A DNA stretch of 64,000 nt from Geotrypetes seraphini (GCF_902459505.1 NC_047101.1:15876705-15940704); one strand, 5' to 3'. Shown: positions 21,199 through 33,185, numbered from the stretch's first letter. Program-made: numbers and translations. Notes: a model not told the origin generated them from the sequence alone.

Positions 21199-24100
21199 CT
21201 GTAAAAAGAAGAAATAGTAAGACAAATAATTTTACTATACATGAATACCTAAAAAAGTGACATCTCCAGCATGCAGGGGTGCTGTACGAGCATGACGCTC
21301 ATGGGTTAAGTGTGGCAACAGCTGCTATTACAGTAACCCAGGCCTTGTTAGATAGGTGCTCCAGCGGGTGTATTAACAGGAAACAGAGAATGGGTAGCTA
21401 TGTGGAGTCAGTTACCATAATAGGATTGGATAATTGATTTCAGTAGTTAAAGGAATTCAGATCTGGTGTCATTCAAAGTCCTTACCTTTCCCAATGCTTG
21501 TGATTAAGCTCTGACAGATCATCTAATTTTGCAATTTCCTTCAGGTACTGACTAAGTTTTAAAAGCTCCTTATCTTTATCTCGATTTAGGTGTGCCTTCA
21601 TAAAAGGCTTTATCTATGAAAAAGGAAGAATTATTTGATAAGAATGAGAAGCAATATAAGAACTGGAGAGTTCCTTTTGTGGATAAGTCAGGGATAGTCC
21701 CTGCTTGAAACTGTGTTGGTTTTCAGAAAACTAAACCACAACCAGAAACTCCCATCCAAAATCTGTTATCTTCACATGGCAATTAAATTACACGAATATC
21801 TAATTTTTATTTGAGGAAAGAAATTCAGGTTTTTTTTCTCTTATTTGCTGAATCAATTTAACAATATGAATAACTCTTTCAGGTATCAGGATGGGCATTC
21901 AAACAACATCCATCCCCTGAAGGAGTAACCGTCCATTTGTAAATCAAAGTGAAGTTATATTATTCTCTGTCCTCTGATGGTGCAAATGGGGGTCTCTGGT
22001 GAATAGCTACTCGCCAGGAAAATAAACAACGGATCATGGTAGCCACAAACATACCAAAGCACAGCAGGTGCTAGTGATGCCCTGTGAAAAATCAGTCCTT
22101 CTATGCCCTTGCCCTGCATAGCTGTGATGACCATCATCATAAGAATTGTCATACTGGGACAGACCGAAGGTCCATCACGCCCAGTATCCTGTTTTCAACA
22201 GTGGCCAACCCAGGTCCCAAGTACCTGGTAGAAACCCAAAGAGTAGCAACATTCCAGAGCTGAGATTGTGATGTCATAATGCCTCATTCCACCATTGCCT
22301 AAACGCCAACCTCATCAGTGATGTCACAATGGTTTGATCCTATACTTGGCTCACTGCCATATTGGGACAGACTGAAGGTCAATCAAGCCCAGTATCCTGT
22401 TTCCAACAGTAGCCACCCAGGTCCCAAGTACCCAGATAGATCCCAAGTAGTAAAACAGATTTTATGCTGCTTATCCTAGGAATTTCCCCAAGCCATCTCA
22501 ATAATGGCCTATGGACTTCTCTTTTAGCAAATTATCCAAACCTTTTTTAAACCCTATTATGCTAACTGATTTCACCATCCTCCCCCCTCTTTATAGCACA
22601 CATCCATGTTTTGCTTTCCTTTTCAGCTCAAGCGATGGAAGACATTGTGCATGATCAAAACTCACTTTCTCAGCCCTCTTGGATAAAGAGAAGAATTCTA
22701 AACTAATTTTTCCTCCTTTCCTTGCAACTTTCAATCCAACTCGGGAATTAACGTTCTCCAGGTCAGAGCGCAAAATTACAAAACCAATGTGTTTGCTTTG
22801 CTAATTACCTTTAACCCATTCTGTGGATTCATTAGAAAATTTCGCCCAATATCATCAAACATGATGGTATTTTTCTTATTGTAAAATTCTGGATATTTGC
22901 CCCATACAACACCAAGAGGCTTCACCTGTAGAGGTTAAGACAGGAGAACAGAATAGATCCGTTACTATAATGTATATAGCGGGTTGTGTCTAATAAATGT
23001 GACAACAAACCAAGAGAAGTTTGTCCCCCTCCCCCAACTGCTCTTTGGCATCAGTTCTTACATCTATCAGTCCCCTCCTGGGCGTATGCACAGTGATCAT
23101 GGCCGCACTGTCTAACATGAACGTTATCTTGTAGTTTTCATTTGTGCTCACTCCCAGCTCCTGAAACAAAGAGAGGTTGCCTTATTGTAACAGTAGATGC
23201 TAAGACAGGCTTAATCTTTAGTGCAAATGATTTATCCAACTCTACAGTCATTCCAAAGTAGTACATCTTTGCACAGAGGTAAGTCCGGAATTATTTGCCC
23301 TGCTACTTCAAACTCTACAGCTCGCCAACACTGGGAAGAAAGTGTGCACCATGTTCTTGTTTCATTGAAGACAGAAAATAATGTGTCATGTTTTGATTTC
23401 CTATGGTCTATCTCAAAGGAGGGGTAGGCTAGTTTGCAAACTACCATCAAACCAAACAAAAAACGAACAGGATTTAAGAACATAAGAACATAAGAACTGC
23501 CATCTCCGGATCAGACCTTTGGTCCATCAAGTCCGGCGATCCGCACACGCGGAGGCCCTGCCAGGTGTACACCTGGCGTAATTTATAGTCCACCATATCT
23601 TTATATGCCTCTCTTAAGGAGATATGCATCTAGTTTGCTCTTGAAGCCTAGGACGGTCGATTCCGCAATAATCTCCTCCGGGAGGGCATTCCAGGTGTCA
23701 ACCACTCTCTGAGTGAAGCAGAACTTCCTGACATTAGTCCTGAACCTGTCCCCCCTTAGCTTCATTACATGTCCTCTAGTCCGTGTCAAATTGGACAGTG
23801 TAAATAATCTTCTCTGCTCTAGCTGCAGTAGAAAGAACAGCAAAAGCAATACTGAAAGAAAATGTACAGGGTACAGGAATTTATTAAAATCACAAAAACA
23901 AAAATTTAAAAACTGCATCAAAAATATATCCAAAACGACTGGTCCCAATATTCCTGTGGAACGGATCCAACACGGTCTGTGTTTCGGAGAAACACTCCTT
24001 CCTCAGGGGTCCATGCTGGTAGTACATAAAATATCAGAAAACCAAAATGGATAGAGTAAACAAAATCGGTAGTCAACAGGCATAAAACTCTCCTGTGCAG

Positions 24101-27100
24101 TGTTTTTGTGATTTTAATAAATTCCTGTACACTGTACATTTTCTTGCAGAATTGCTTTTGCAAACTACCATGCCTTTCCCGTTTGTGATAAAAGCTCTGC
24201 CTTATAGAATATTGCTGAAGGAGTTTGGGTGAATCCTCTTCTGCCCTGCATTTTAGCGTAAGCCAGTTTCTTTCTTCTTTGCATGCTCATTATACAAGAA
24301 TCAATTTATTACTGGCTTTTATGCATTTGCGCCTTCATTCCATGCTTACATACAGTATTGACCAAGTCTCATGTTAATCTTCAACACAACAAACAGAGAT
24401 CAAATACCCAACTAAACATATCTCAATCTACCCAATGACAATGGAGGAAAAAAGCCACAGAATGCCTTAAAGCACAGGTGTCAAAGTCGGTCCTCGAAGG
24501 CTGCAATCCAGTAGGGTTTTCAGGATTTCCCCAATGAATATGCATGAGATCTATTAGCATACAATGAAAGTAGTGCATGCAAACAGATCGCGTGCATATT
24601 CATTCATTGAGGAAATCCTGACTGGATTGCGGCTCTCGAGGACCAACTGACACCCCTGCCTTAAAGCAATATATGTACTGCCACCTCGTCTTAGGACTGA
24701 AAACCTCCATGTGTATAAATAATTAATTTACATTCAAATTAAATTCAACGTGCGATGTAATCAAGATACACTGATCAAAAAATCAATAAGCAAGCACTTA
24801 TCTTGTAATCTTCATTATCACTTACTTTCATTTTAGCTTCAATCCACTTCATGCTAGTGGCAGCTGTAATGAGATAATGCATTGCTGAAATAAATAGAAA
24901 TTAACTCATTCTAACTAGCTAGATTTGTTTCTATTCAATATCTCATTCCGACATTTCTTTGCCACACAACTCTCATATTTTCAAAATCTAAGAGTCAACC
25001 AGAAAAACACCTCGCCTTCGAGAAAAGACTCCACCCTTGCCTTTTTTTGTTCGACTGCAAAATCTAATGGTCTCATCTCTGCTAAAGAATATTTTCCTCT
25101 TCCCCTAAATTTAGTATGCCTGTGGCAATTTCTATATTAAGGGTAGACTCACACAAGGCTACAGAAACTAGCACACACACTTACATTGGTACAATCTTAT
25201 TTACGTCTGTTCAGATAGAATCATGGCTAAAGAAACAATGTTAGAAAATGTTAGCAATGTTAGCAAATCTCCACACTTCTAATGGAAAGCTTTAAATTTA
25301 TAAGTGTTGTTGGAGAGCGGGGACAGTACCATTTAGAAAAAGTATGTGGATGGACCAAATTAGCAAGAGTGGTAAGCTTAATTCCATCTACGGCAGGGGT
25401 GTCAAAGTCCCTCCTCGAGGGCTGCAATCCAGTCGTGTTTTCAGGATTTCCCCAATGAATATGCATGAGATCTATAAGCATACAATAAAAGCAGTGCATG
25501 CAAATAGATCTCATGCATATTCATTGGGGAAATCCTGAAAACCCGACTGGATTGCAGCCCTCAAGGAGGGACTTTGACATCCCTAGTCTACGGGAAGAAC
25601 CATTAGTTCCTATCACATGTAATGTTGCATTATCCTAATAGTTCTAAAAGTAGAAGAACAGTAAAAGAACTTACACCAAATTACAATGTCATAGTCTTCA
25701 TATGCAGAGGTCAGGAATTCATGCAAATACGGTCTCATTAGCTCAATGCCAGTCTCTGCACATGATCTGTGATCTAAAGACATTAAAACTAAATCCAGTT
25801 AGTTATGCTACTATTTTGCCAGAGAACGCTATTTCATTGTTTTGTTTTAATTGTAAACATCTTTCCTGACCCAAATATTTCTTTCCTCATTGCATACAGT
25901 GTTAGCTGAATTCTGACATGGTTGAAAATGTAGGTCTGACTGTTAAATGTAATGCTCCTTTCTATCTCATCATCAGATCCACGCCTTCCTTTCTTAACAA
26001 GCTACAGATGCCATAATGCACTATATTATTACCTCCTGCTTAAACTAGTGCAATCTGCTACTTACAGGTCTCTCACTGAACTATATCTCTGCTATAGTCT
26101 ATTAAAAATGAGCTTTATGATTTATCCTCCTGTAAAGCTTTGAGAACCATGTCATGCCACTTCCCAAGTCACTTCATTGGCTCCCCATCTATTTCTACAT
26201 ACAGTTCAAGCTTCTCCTCACAACCTGTGTCTTTAAAGCTGCTCATTCTCTTTCCTTGCTTATCTTGCCCTAAGCCAAGGTTTATTGGGCATTCCACTCT
26301 TAGGCTTCTGAAGCTCGCGTCATGATTGTGGCTGTTGTCCAGGGTCTTGCTGCATCTGGGATTTGAGAACAGGGAGGACCGTTGGTCATGAATTTTAATT
26401 TTGGTGGAAACGTCTGTTGGACAAAATGAACTCTCCCGCCAAAATGCAGATCTGAGACCAACAAACTTTCCCACCATATTTCAAATTTGTGACCAACGAA
26501 TTTTCCCACCAAAATTCAAATTCATGACCAATAGTCCTCCCTGTTCTCAATCAGGTCAGTGGACCCACTATATATAAAGGCAATCTGCAGGCCTCACAGC
26601 ATACCCTGAAGAAAGCCACAGCATGATGGCTGAAATATCTGTTCTACCTACCCAGATGCGGCAAGCAACCCAGACAACAGCAACAATCACTCCACTCATC
26701 TTTGTCTTTCATTTCCACTCTTAACTCCTGACTTTGAGCTATCCACTTTGCTGAACAATATACCTAGACTAGCCTTCTTGAATTAATGTCATGCTCCATC
26801 TCAGACCATATTAAAAAACAAACAAACCCGAGATTGCTTTTTCAACTCCAATCTCTGACTTAAAAAACTTTCCTGATCTTAACATTGACAGTTGCCTCCT
26901 CTGTATAGCTTGACTAGACTATGTTCTATGAAGCAAATTTTGCCTCTTATGTGTGTCCATACATCACTGTTCAGTCTGAAACCGAGGTGCTGTAGGCATT
27001 CATACTACTGGATAATGGCCTGGCTTTGATCTATGTCTCATTCCTAAGGCTGTGAATGGGCAGAAGCAGTGGATCAGGCAATTCTCATAGAAAACTGCCA

Positions 27101-30100
27101 ACACTGCTACTGTGTAGCATCTTTGGCATTGTGCATTAAAGAATTAGTATATGAATTCTCTCTTATGTTTCTGGCATGGACATACACCTACACTTTACAG
27201 TTCGCTTACCAAACAATGTGTAATCGACATCTAACACCAATAACTTTTTCCCTTCTCTTGGTGAATTCAAAATTTCCACCTTGTATTCTTTTACACGACG
27301 AGAAATTTTTGCTAGGTTTTCTTCCCTTTGAAAAAGAAATATAAAGAATTCTTGGTGACTCTTTATAAGGAAATACACATAAAAATGAAGTGTTTGCAAT
27401 TTGTATCTATGCGATCTGTCACATGACATTTCTGACTCACCTGTTTTCCACTTCAACAACTTCCTCTTCAATATCAAAATCATTGACAACATCATCGTTG
27501 TCCACGGGGGGAGCCAACACATCCTCCTACAAAGATCAACATATGGAAGCACATTAGTCAGAGTCACTTACATAGTAACTTATCAAATGATGGCAGATAA
27601 AGACCTCAAATGATCCATCCAGTCACACTCATATTCAGAAACTCTGCTGAAGTTTTATTGCCTCTCTAGATATGGAATAAACAAAGCAAGAACGATCAGC
27701 AGTCCAGGCAGAGAGATTCACTTTTATATATGCGATGCCGTGAAAACACAAGAAGCTACACTGTTGTTCTTAGTGACTAACAAATATTAAAGCGTAAGTG
27801 TTCTGGAAATGGAGCTTCTCAATAAATTAGATTTCTACACTGGTTGTTTTTTTCCTTGTTTCCTAATTTTAAGAAGGGAGTGATTCATGAAACCATCACC
27901 CCTTTTTAGTATTAATGTCCTTAAACTTATATGGCATCTCTGTTTTCTCACAAGTCACTTATTTCAAATCTGCTAGTACTGAAACATTTTCTCAGACGTG
28001 TCAGAAATCTTAAAAGTCGCAGCTTTAGGTCTCAGGACCAGATTTCTGAAAGTAAAATACTAGAACTGGTCTGTATGCCAAATAAGCAGTCTCAAGTCCA
28101 CTGTAACAGTGCTAGCATGCTTTTCATTAACCTTTGGTGAACTCAGAAAACCAGTGCCCACTGGGGAAGTAGTGTATAAACCACTGGTCCGCAAAAATTT
28201 CCTGCTGGCCTGTGCAGGGCTGGCACGTGCCTGATGAGCTGGGTACCGACGTGTCTCCTTCCCTTCTATACAGCAGCTGACGTCTTGCTTTCCTCTTCCC
28301 CCTCCCCTCCCCCCGGAATAGCAGTGGCTCTCTTCCCAGCCTCTAGATTAACAGTGGCTTCCTCCCTTCCCAGCAGCTCTCAGTATTCTAACTTGCCTGT
28401 AGAAGTGCCAGTAACGTCAGCGCAGTGATTCACTTAGGCAGCCTTGGGGCTTTTGCTGAGTCGCGGCCCACCTCTGATGATACAACGTCCTCTTTCCTCA
28501 GAGGCAGGCGCGACCCATCAAAGGACCCAAGGCTGCCTAAATGAATCGTGCTGACACTGCTGCAGGCAAGTTAAAACACTGAGCTGCTGCTAGCCCGGGT
28601 AAGGGAAGGTACTATTGTCACTGGTTGGAGGTGGAAAGGGGAGCTGTTGCTGGTAGGGTGAAAGGGGGAAGGAGAGCTAGAGCTGATTGGGGGAAAGGGG
28701 CACTACTTCTGCTGGTCAGGGGAGTTGCCACACTGAACTGGAAATGGAGGATAGTGAAGGGGGAGCTGCTGCTGGACAGAGAAAAAGAAAGGGAGAGCTG
28801 CTACTGGACTTGGAGGGAGGGAGAAGGAGAGATGCTGCTGGGCTGTGGGGAGGGCAGTGGAGAAGGGGGCAGAGAGAGTGAATTGGTGGACGGGGAACAG
28901 TGGACTCAAGGAGGGAGAGATGCTAACAACAGGGGAAGAGCAAGGAAGGCATACAAGCCATAGGGGGGGGGGAGCCTGAGCTTCAGGCAGAAAAGAATAG
29001 AGATGATGCCCAGAGAATAGGGACAGACAGAAAGGAGGAATGCTGAATGGAGAAGAGATGGAGACACAGAAGGGAAATACTGATCACAGGGGTACAAAGG
29101 AACAAGGACACAGAGGGTAGTGGTTTTTATTTCAGTCTTAGTAGTTTGCCAATCCACAAAATAATTCTTTTATTTCCGCAGGTCCATAGATGTAAAAAGG
29201 TTGAAGAACACTGGCATAAACTATAAAATATTAATCCCTACCTAGTTCTGTCTACAAACAAAAAGGCACAACACTATTTATCAGCTTCACAGGACTCCAT
29301 TGTGCCAATGAACTTGTTTCCATTTACATTTTTGGGTCTCCTGAAAGTCCCCCTGAACTTGCTTTTGAGATAAGTGAAAAATACATTTTTATACACATCT
29401 CTTGGTTATGCTCCAGCTTTAAGCATTGAAGAATAAAAATATCAGCATATGAATAATAGATCAATATAAAAACATCTAATGTATAAGTCATACGCAATGA
29501 TTGGTGAGTAAGCTCAGCAACGGAGCTTGTCTCCACAGAGCTTCATATCTCTGAGCATATGTGAAAAAGTGAAATGTTTTTGTATTGAGTAAAGTCATCT
29601 TTTAAGATTCAGTTATATATTTTATGAGAGAGATTTTTCACACATAATTCGACTTTTTCTTTCTCCATTTTTGAGTTTATATACCCTGCTTTGTTTGTTT
29701 TGACTAGTTCTCCTGAAAGTCCTGGCATATAAGTTCATTGAACTTCTGGTTGGAAATAATTATGCTGTTGCTTTTAATAGTTTTACAGGAATAAAATAAG
29801 GATGGGGGGGGGGGGGGTGTTAGATGTGTACAAAGGTTTACCAGACTCTCTTCCCGTGTTCCCATCATCATGATCTTGGTATTTGGTTTCAGTTTGAGAA
29901 TGCCGAGTTTCATATCATCCTCTGCCGATTTACCTACAATTTGAAGCATATAAAATACTCTCAAATTCCCATGCTGGATAAGGCCAAAACTAGTGTTTCT
30001 TTTTTTTTTCAAGAAAGAAGTGTGCACCATGGTACTCAAATGCAGGGTTGTCCATGGGGGAAGAAATTGGTACAGCCATCCAGTGCTCTGCATTCCCATA

Positions 30101-31500
30101 TAGCCTACACTCTGCCTCTGGCTGCATAATGCAACTCCCCTTTTCATACCTCTTCCCACTGGCAGGAAGTATAAAAGAACAGCACTCTTACCTGCTGTCA
30201 TCATCTCTGCACTTTCATTACATGGAAAAAGCACCAGAAAGAGGAACTGATGTGTGATTAAACTCTGGAACTCATTGCCAGAGAATGTGGTAAACGCAGT
30301 TAGCTTAGCAAGGTTTTAAAAAAAGGTTTTATTAAAAAATAAATAAATAAATAATATTCCACTCCATCAACATTTCTAGGCAGATTCCAACAAACATACA
30401 TAATTTATAACAAAATACATTAAAACAGCAATTACTTAATAAGCTTCAAAACACTTAGGCCCTCTTTTACCTAAGGTGCGCCAACTGATTAGCATGCGCT
30501 AAACGCTAACGCATCTTAGTAAAAGAGGGGGGGAGAGGTTAATGAAAAAAATATATATATAGGAAATCAGCATTGATATACCTCCCTAAACAAAAATATT
30601 TTCATCAAGCCCTCGCAGTTGCTCAGGTAATTGGTTCCATGTACGTAGAATATAGATTTCCTATATTCCTCGTGGTGAATTACACGAACAGATGAGACCA
30701 CCAGGGCATTACTGTTCAAGGAATGTAAGTTCCGCGTTGGTTGATTAATACAAAGGGAGTCTAACAAAACTGGAGGTTTCCTGCCAAACAAAGTTTTAAA
30801 AATTAAGTAGTAACAATTTATAATGAATATGATACTCAATTGGCAACCAGTGTAATTCTTTAAGAACAGGAGTGATGTGCTCAAATCTAGAAGTTCCAGT
30901 AATTAACCTTGCCACAGAGTTCTGAGCAACCTGTAAAAAGAACTCAAATATTTCTTAGGAACACCCATTAGCAAGGAATTACTATAGTCAAAATGTGGAA
31001 AAATCAGACTTTGAATAATCAATTGAAATTTAGAACTGGTTAACACTGTATAGAGATTAAATTTTGAAAATGATAATAAATAAATTAAAAAAAAGCCCTG
31101 GCCATTACAGTCTATTGCATTATCCAAAGCATGTAGTCAAAGACACATTGCTATACATGAAATAATATGAGAGTTCATCCAGTCTAATTAATAAATATTA
31201 ATTTGTTCATGTTTAATTTTACTTACTAAGTAAAACATAGGACAATTGACTTACGTATCCTACAGACCAGACAAAATGTAAAAGTTTCACCACATGACCA
31301 AATAAATCTTCCACACTAAATACCCTAACAAAACTAGCAACGTTACCTTTATATTTAAGACCAAGTAATTTCTGGCGCTCAGGTAACACTCCTGTGAGGC
31401 TCTTCAGAGACTGCTTGAGATCTAGAACTGTATCATCTTCTGAGAGAGTAGTGATGTAATATTCCTGGCCTCCCCATTTTATAATAAGAGAAAGAGACAT
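21171..31500 (-). CDS. UBLCP1: UBLCP1 gene, ubiquitin-like domain CTD/proteasome phosphatase 1 (complete)
   Basis: This gene encodes a nuclear Mg-dependent HAD-family phosphatase whose ubiquitin-like domain binds the 26S proteasome, which it dephosphorylates and restrains. Ten coding exons in matching phases give 318 residues, the same length as human. The order is a Ubl domain (residues about 1-80), an acidic linker, and the FCP/SCP-type phosphatase with DVDYT (Asp143 and Asp145, nucleophile and acid/base) and DDIGRN near residues 252-257. Every catalytic residue is present and every exon is open, so it looks functional. The introns are filled with LINE, hAT and foldback copies. It converges on MMP21 and diverges from RNF145. 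Confidence 0.97.
21486..21613 (-). CDS. UBLCP1: UBLCP1 exon, C-terminal helix region
   Basis: Reads [20 protein letters not shown] followed by [12 protein letters not shown] and HKHWE. Donor GTAAGG; acceptor TTTTTCATAG. Only conservative changes from human (IK for IR, HW for YW). Confidence 0.95.
22135..22570 (-). mobile_element. CR1 LINE 3' ends, duplicated, in UBLCP1 intron
   Basis: TACTGGGACAGACCGAAGGT and CCAGTATCCTGTTTTCAACA open the segment, and a near-repeat of the same motif lies at about 22360. Between them is the GTGATGTCATAATGCCTCAT segment that is tandemly amplified in the hAT at 8827-9865. This is either two CR1 tails or a duplicated one. Confidence 0.7.
22809..22925 (-). CDS. 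UBLCP1: UBLCP1 exon, HAD motif DDIGRN
   Basis: Reads [20 protein letters not shown] then [19 protein letters not shown]. The paired aspartates of DDIGRN bind the magnesium ion in HAD phosphatases. Acceptor TCTACAG, donor GTAATT; 117 bp, 39 whole codons. Confidence 0.95.
23062..23160 (-). CDS. UBLCP1: UBLCP1 exon, phosphatase core
   Basis: Reads [20 protein letters not shown] and [13 protein letters not shown] in 33 codons. Acceptor TTTGTTTCAG, donor GTAAGA. Nearly identical to human. Confidence 0.95.
23434..24175 (-). mobile_element. CR1 3' end fused to a foldback element, with flanking direct repeat
   Basis: Antisense CR1 tail and ORF2 end ([20 protein letters not shown]) span about 23478-23835. 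A 335-bp unit with about 58-bp inverted ends (AAAATGTACAGGGTACAGGA and its inverse) follows at 23838-24172. TTGCAAACTACCAT occurs at both outer edges, suggesting a joint insertion. Confidence 0.6.
24473..24658. mobile_element. Palindromic hAT MITE, copy 1
   Basis: Ends CACAGGTGTCAAAGTC and ACTGACACCCCTG; exact 8-bp duplication CCTTAAAG on both sides. The arms carry CCAATGAATATGCATGAGAT inverted. Between UBLCP1 exons. Confidence 0.88.
24826..24863 (-). CDS. UBLCP1: UBLCP1 micro-exon (38 bp)
   Basis: Completes the serine codon begun in the previous exon and reads [12 protein letters not shown]. Acceptor ATTACAG, donor GTAAGT. It is too short to stand out alone and was placed by phase and homology to the [14 protein letters not shown] stretch of human UBLCP1. 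Confidence 0.93.
25394..25585. mobile_element. Palindromic hAT MITE, copy 2
   Basis: Ends CAGGGGTGTCAAAGTCCC and ACTTTGACATCCCTA; duplication ATCTACGG / GTCTACGG (7 of 8 match). Nearly full-length hairpin, about 100 bp upstream (minus-sense downstream) of a UBLCP1 exon. Confidence 0.88.
25675..25773 (-). CDS. UBLCP1: UBLCP1 exon, phosphatase core
   Basis: Reads [20 protein letters not shown] then [13 protein letters not shown]. The donor was set at GTAAGT after TGG-T, not at an overlapping GTGTAA two bases earlier, because only that choice keeps the frame into the next exon. Confidence 0.94.
26322..26700. mobile_element. Foldback DNA element in UBLCP1 intron
   Basis: Outer inverted ends carry GCTGTTGTCCAGGGTCTTGC and the inner arms GAGAACAGGGAGGAC with TTGGTCATGAATTT, all matched inverted on the right. 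About 380 bp, no coding region. Family not recognised. DNA from 26700 to 27200 shows no clear element. Confidence 0.6.
27210..27325 (-). CDS. UBLCP1: UBLCP1 exon with catalytic DVDYT motif
   Basis: Reads [19 protein letters not shown], then [14 protein letters not shown]. The two aspartates of DVDYT (residues 143 and 145) are the nucleophile and the acid/base of the phosphatase. Acceptor TTTTTCAAAG, donor GTAAGC. Only 115 bp separate it from the next upstream exon. Confidence 0.96.
27441..27526 (-). CDS. UBLCP1: UBLCP1 exon, acidic linker
   Basis: Reads [20 protein letters not shown] and then EEVVEVEN, an acidic linker joining the ubiquitin-like and phosphatase domains. Acceptor GATCTTTGTAG, donor GTGAGT. 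Confidence 0.94.
28182..29213. mobile_element. Non-autonomous hAT with purine-rich interior
   Basis: The right end CAACCTT...AAGAACACTG carries the same terminus as the hAT nested at 51777-52620; the left end is CACTGGTCCGC. Flanking duplication GTATAAAC / GCATAAAC (7 of 8). The interior from 28620 to 29100 is a purine-rich loose repeat (GGAGCTGCTGCTGG-like). It lies in the UBLCP1 intron upstream of the 27441-27526 exon. Confidence 0.8.
29842..29933 (-). CDS. UBLCP1: UBLCP1 exon, end of ubiquitin-like domain
   Basis: Reads [19 protein letters not shown] and [12 protein letters not shown], the proteasome-binding face of the ubiquitin-like domain. Acceptor TTCAAATTGTAG, donor GTAAAC. Confidence 0.95.
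30330..31130 (-). mobile_element. L2-like LINE 3' end in UBLCP1 intron
   Basis: The minus strand reads a decayed L2-like ORF2 end ([16 protein letters not shown]) and an AATA-rich tail at the left. A small inverted sequence with CCTCTTTTACCTAAG and TTAGTAAAAGAGGG at 30462-30536 looks like a MITE inserted near its tail. Confidence 0.6.
31347..31500 (-). CDS. UBLCP1: UBLCP1 first coding exon, ubiquitin-like domain
   Basis: Starts [20 protein letters not shown], continues [20 protein letters not shown] and ends LLGLKYK with one base of glycine. Human begins [20 protein letters not shown]. The exon extends 30 bp upstream as 5' UTR to an acceptor (TTATTTTCAG) ending at 31531, so a non-coding first exon lies farther upstream. 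Donor GTAACG. Confidence 0.95.
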
Positions 31501-31609
31501 TCTTGAAAAATAGGTTGAATGTCAAAGGACCTGAAAATAAAGAAAAAAAAACTTAGACATGCTTAAAACTAATGTAATGCTATATAAAAAAAAATAATTA
31601 AATACATGC

Positions 31610-32160
31610 TCTTATTTATTCATTGTTTCTTGATATAATGCTTTATCCAATGGCTGCATCAAAGCGGTTCACAAAACTAGCTAAATAAAAATTAGAATGG
31701 AAGTCCAGAGAAATGACAGGAAAGAATATAGCTTACATATGATAAATTACATTAAAAATGAAGTACTACTGATATATTGTTCACATCCCGGTTTCCCATG
31801 TCTCAAATCATGATCAATAGAACAATCAAGAGGAAGAAAGATTAAAAGCTAGTTCAAAAAGATATGTTTTTAGTAAAGACACAAACTTAATAAAACTGTT
31901 TTACAAGTGAATTAATAGAAGACTGTTCCAAGATTTAGGTAAAAGAAAAAAGGCAGCTAACTTTTGGGTTACTTCATTGAACCAGGCTTGGACTGGGGAG
32001 CACTAATCGGATGATGTCTATGGACTGTGAATGTAATACTGGAACAGAATAAGAGGCTCTGTAACCAGATGGAAAACAAGGGGGCTCATTTTCAAAGCAC
32101 TTAAACACACAAAGAAACCATAGAAACCTGTCTAAGTGCTTTGAAAATGAGCCTCAAGGT
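31610..32160. mobile_element. LINE tail and an 85-bp MITE
   Basis: Antisense LINE tail with AAAGCGGTTCACAAAAC near 31665, then decayed sequence, then a short palindrome at about 32083-32154 (GGCTCATTTTCAAAGCACTT and its inverse). It lies in the intron between the UBLCP1 5' UTR exon and the first coding exon. Confidence 0.5.
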
Positions 32161-32279
32161 CCTGTAAGCTTACAACTAGATGCAAATTTAATGTGACTAC
32201 AAAAAAAAGGGGAACAAGGAGAAGAAAACATCTCAATCTAAACATTCCCTATATTATCACCATACATGCAGAGAAATAT

Positions 32280-32520
32280 AGAATATGATCATATATAAAG
32301 ATGGCAAGGCCCATCTAGTCTGTCCATTTCTCATTTTTGTTGTAAAAACAAAGCTAATTTGATTGTTGGTTTTATCATCACTTCCCTACCACCTCTCCTG
32401 AGAAGTGTTTTCCATGCAGACATCTTTCCTTATATAACTCCTTAGCCTACTAAATTTGAGCCTCATTATATGAGCTCCTGTTCTACAATTCCTTAGTACA
32501 TATCTACTGCTCAACTATGT
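32280..32520 (-). mobile_element. CR1 fragment
   Basis: Begins with AAAGATGGCAAGGCCCATCT and TCTGTCCATTT, the antisense CR1 tail, and continues through a decayed ORF2 end. From 32520 to 33110 nothing is recognised. Confidence 0.5.
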
Positions 32521-33121
32521 TAATAACTGCTAAGTTAGTAATTGCTGACCTTAAAAGTCAAATCTAAAATTCTGACTTTCATACCTGTTACCTTTGTTTA
32601 TGCTACAACGCTAAATCTATTCCCATCAGTAATTAAGTATTTTGGAATGTAACTTATGGTCAATTGGCTTGCCATTGATGGAATGGGTGTGGAAAAGATA
32701 AAGTGAATGTCAATCTAAATGCTAATCCTGTTTTTTCCCCTTTCTTAATGAGTTTTACTTAACTAGAATTTAATGTGTCCATGAAATTTGTCAACTGTTC
32801 TGTGTGTTCCACTGAAATTTGGTACTACTGATGTAGATGTTAATCAAATTAATATCATCTTCTCATAACTGGACTGATATGGTCATTATAATTATTTTTA
32901 TAATGCCTGCTAACACTATTTTTTAAGATTCTTCAGGCTGGGAGCATTACTGTAAATTTAACAAAAGAGCTTTTATTTATTTACAGCTTCCCCCACCCTT
33001 CCAAAAGGATCATATTGGTCAGAGAGCCAGAGCCCAGTTCTGGAGCTCTGGTCTGTGAGATGATGATATAGGGAGGAGAGAAAAATCTCCTGAATTCCGC
33101 TTGGATAAATGATGAGAGTGG

Positions 33122-33185
33122 TGTCAGGTCAAAAGCGCGCCGGGACAAAGTCGCGCCCAGACAATTGAGCGCAGCGCGCAGAGAA
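33122..33185. mobile_element. Terminal fragment of the foldback family seen at 18409
   Basis: CAGGTCAAAAGCGCGCCGGG and GACAATTGAGCGCAGCGCG match the left end of the 18409-18814 foldback. Only one end is present. Confidence 0.7.

Noticed and set aside
29704-30234. A 176-residue minus-strand frame
   Set aside because: Only the central part (29842-29933) is a true UBLCP1 exon; the rest reads into introns.
21171-31500. UBLCP1 as a processed retrocopy
   Set aside because: All exons are separated by proper introns and the length equals human, so it is the parent gene.
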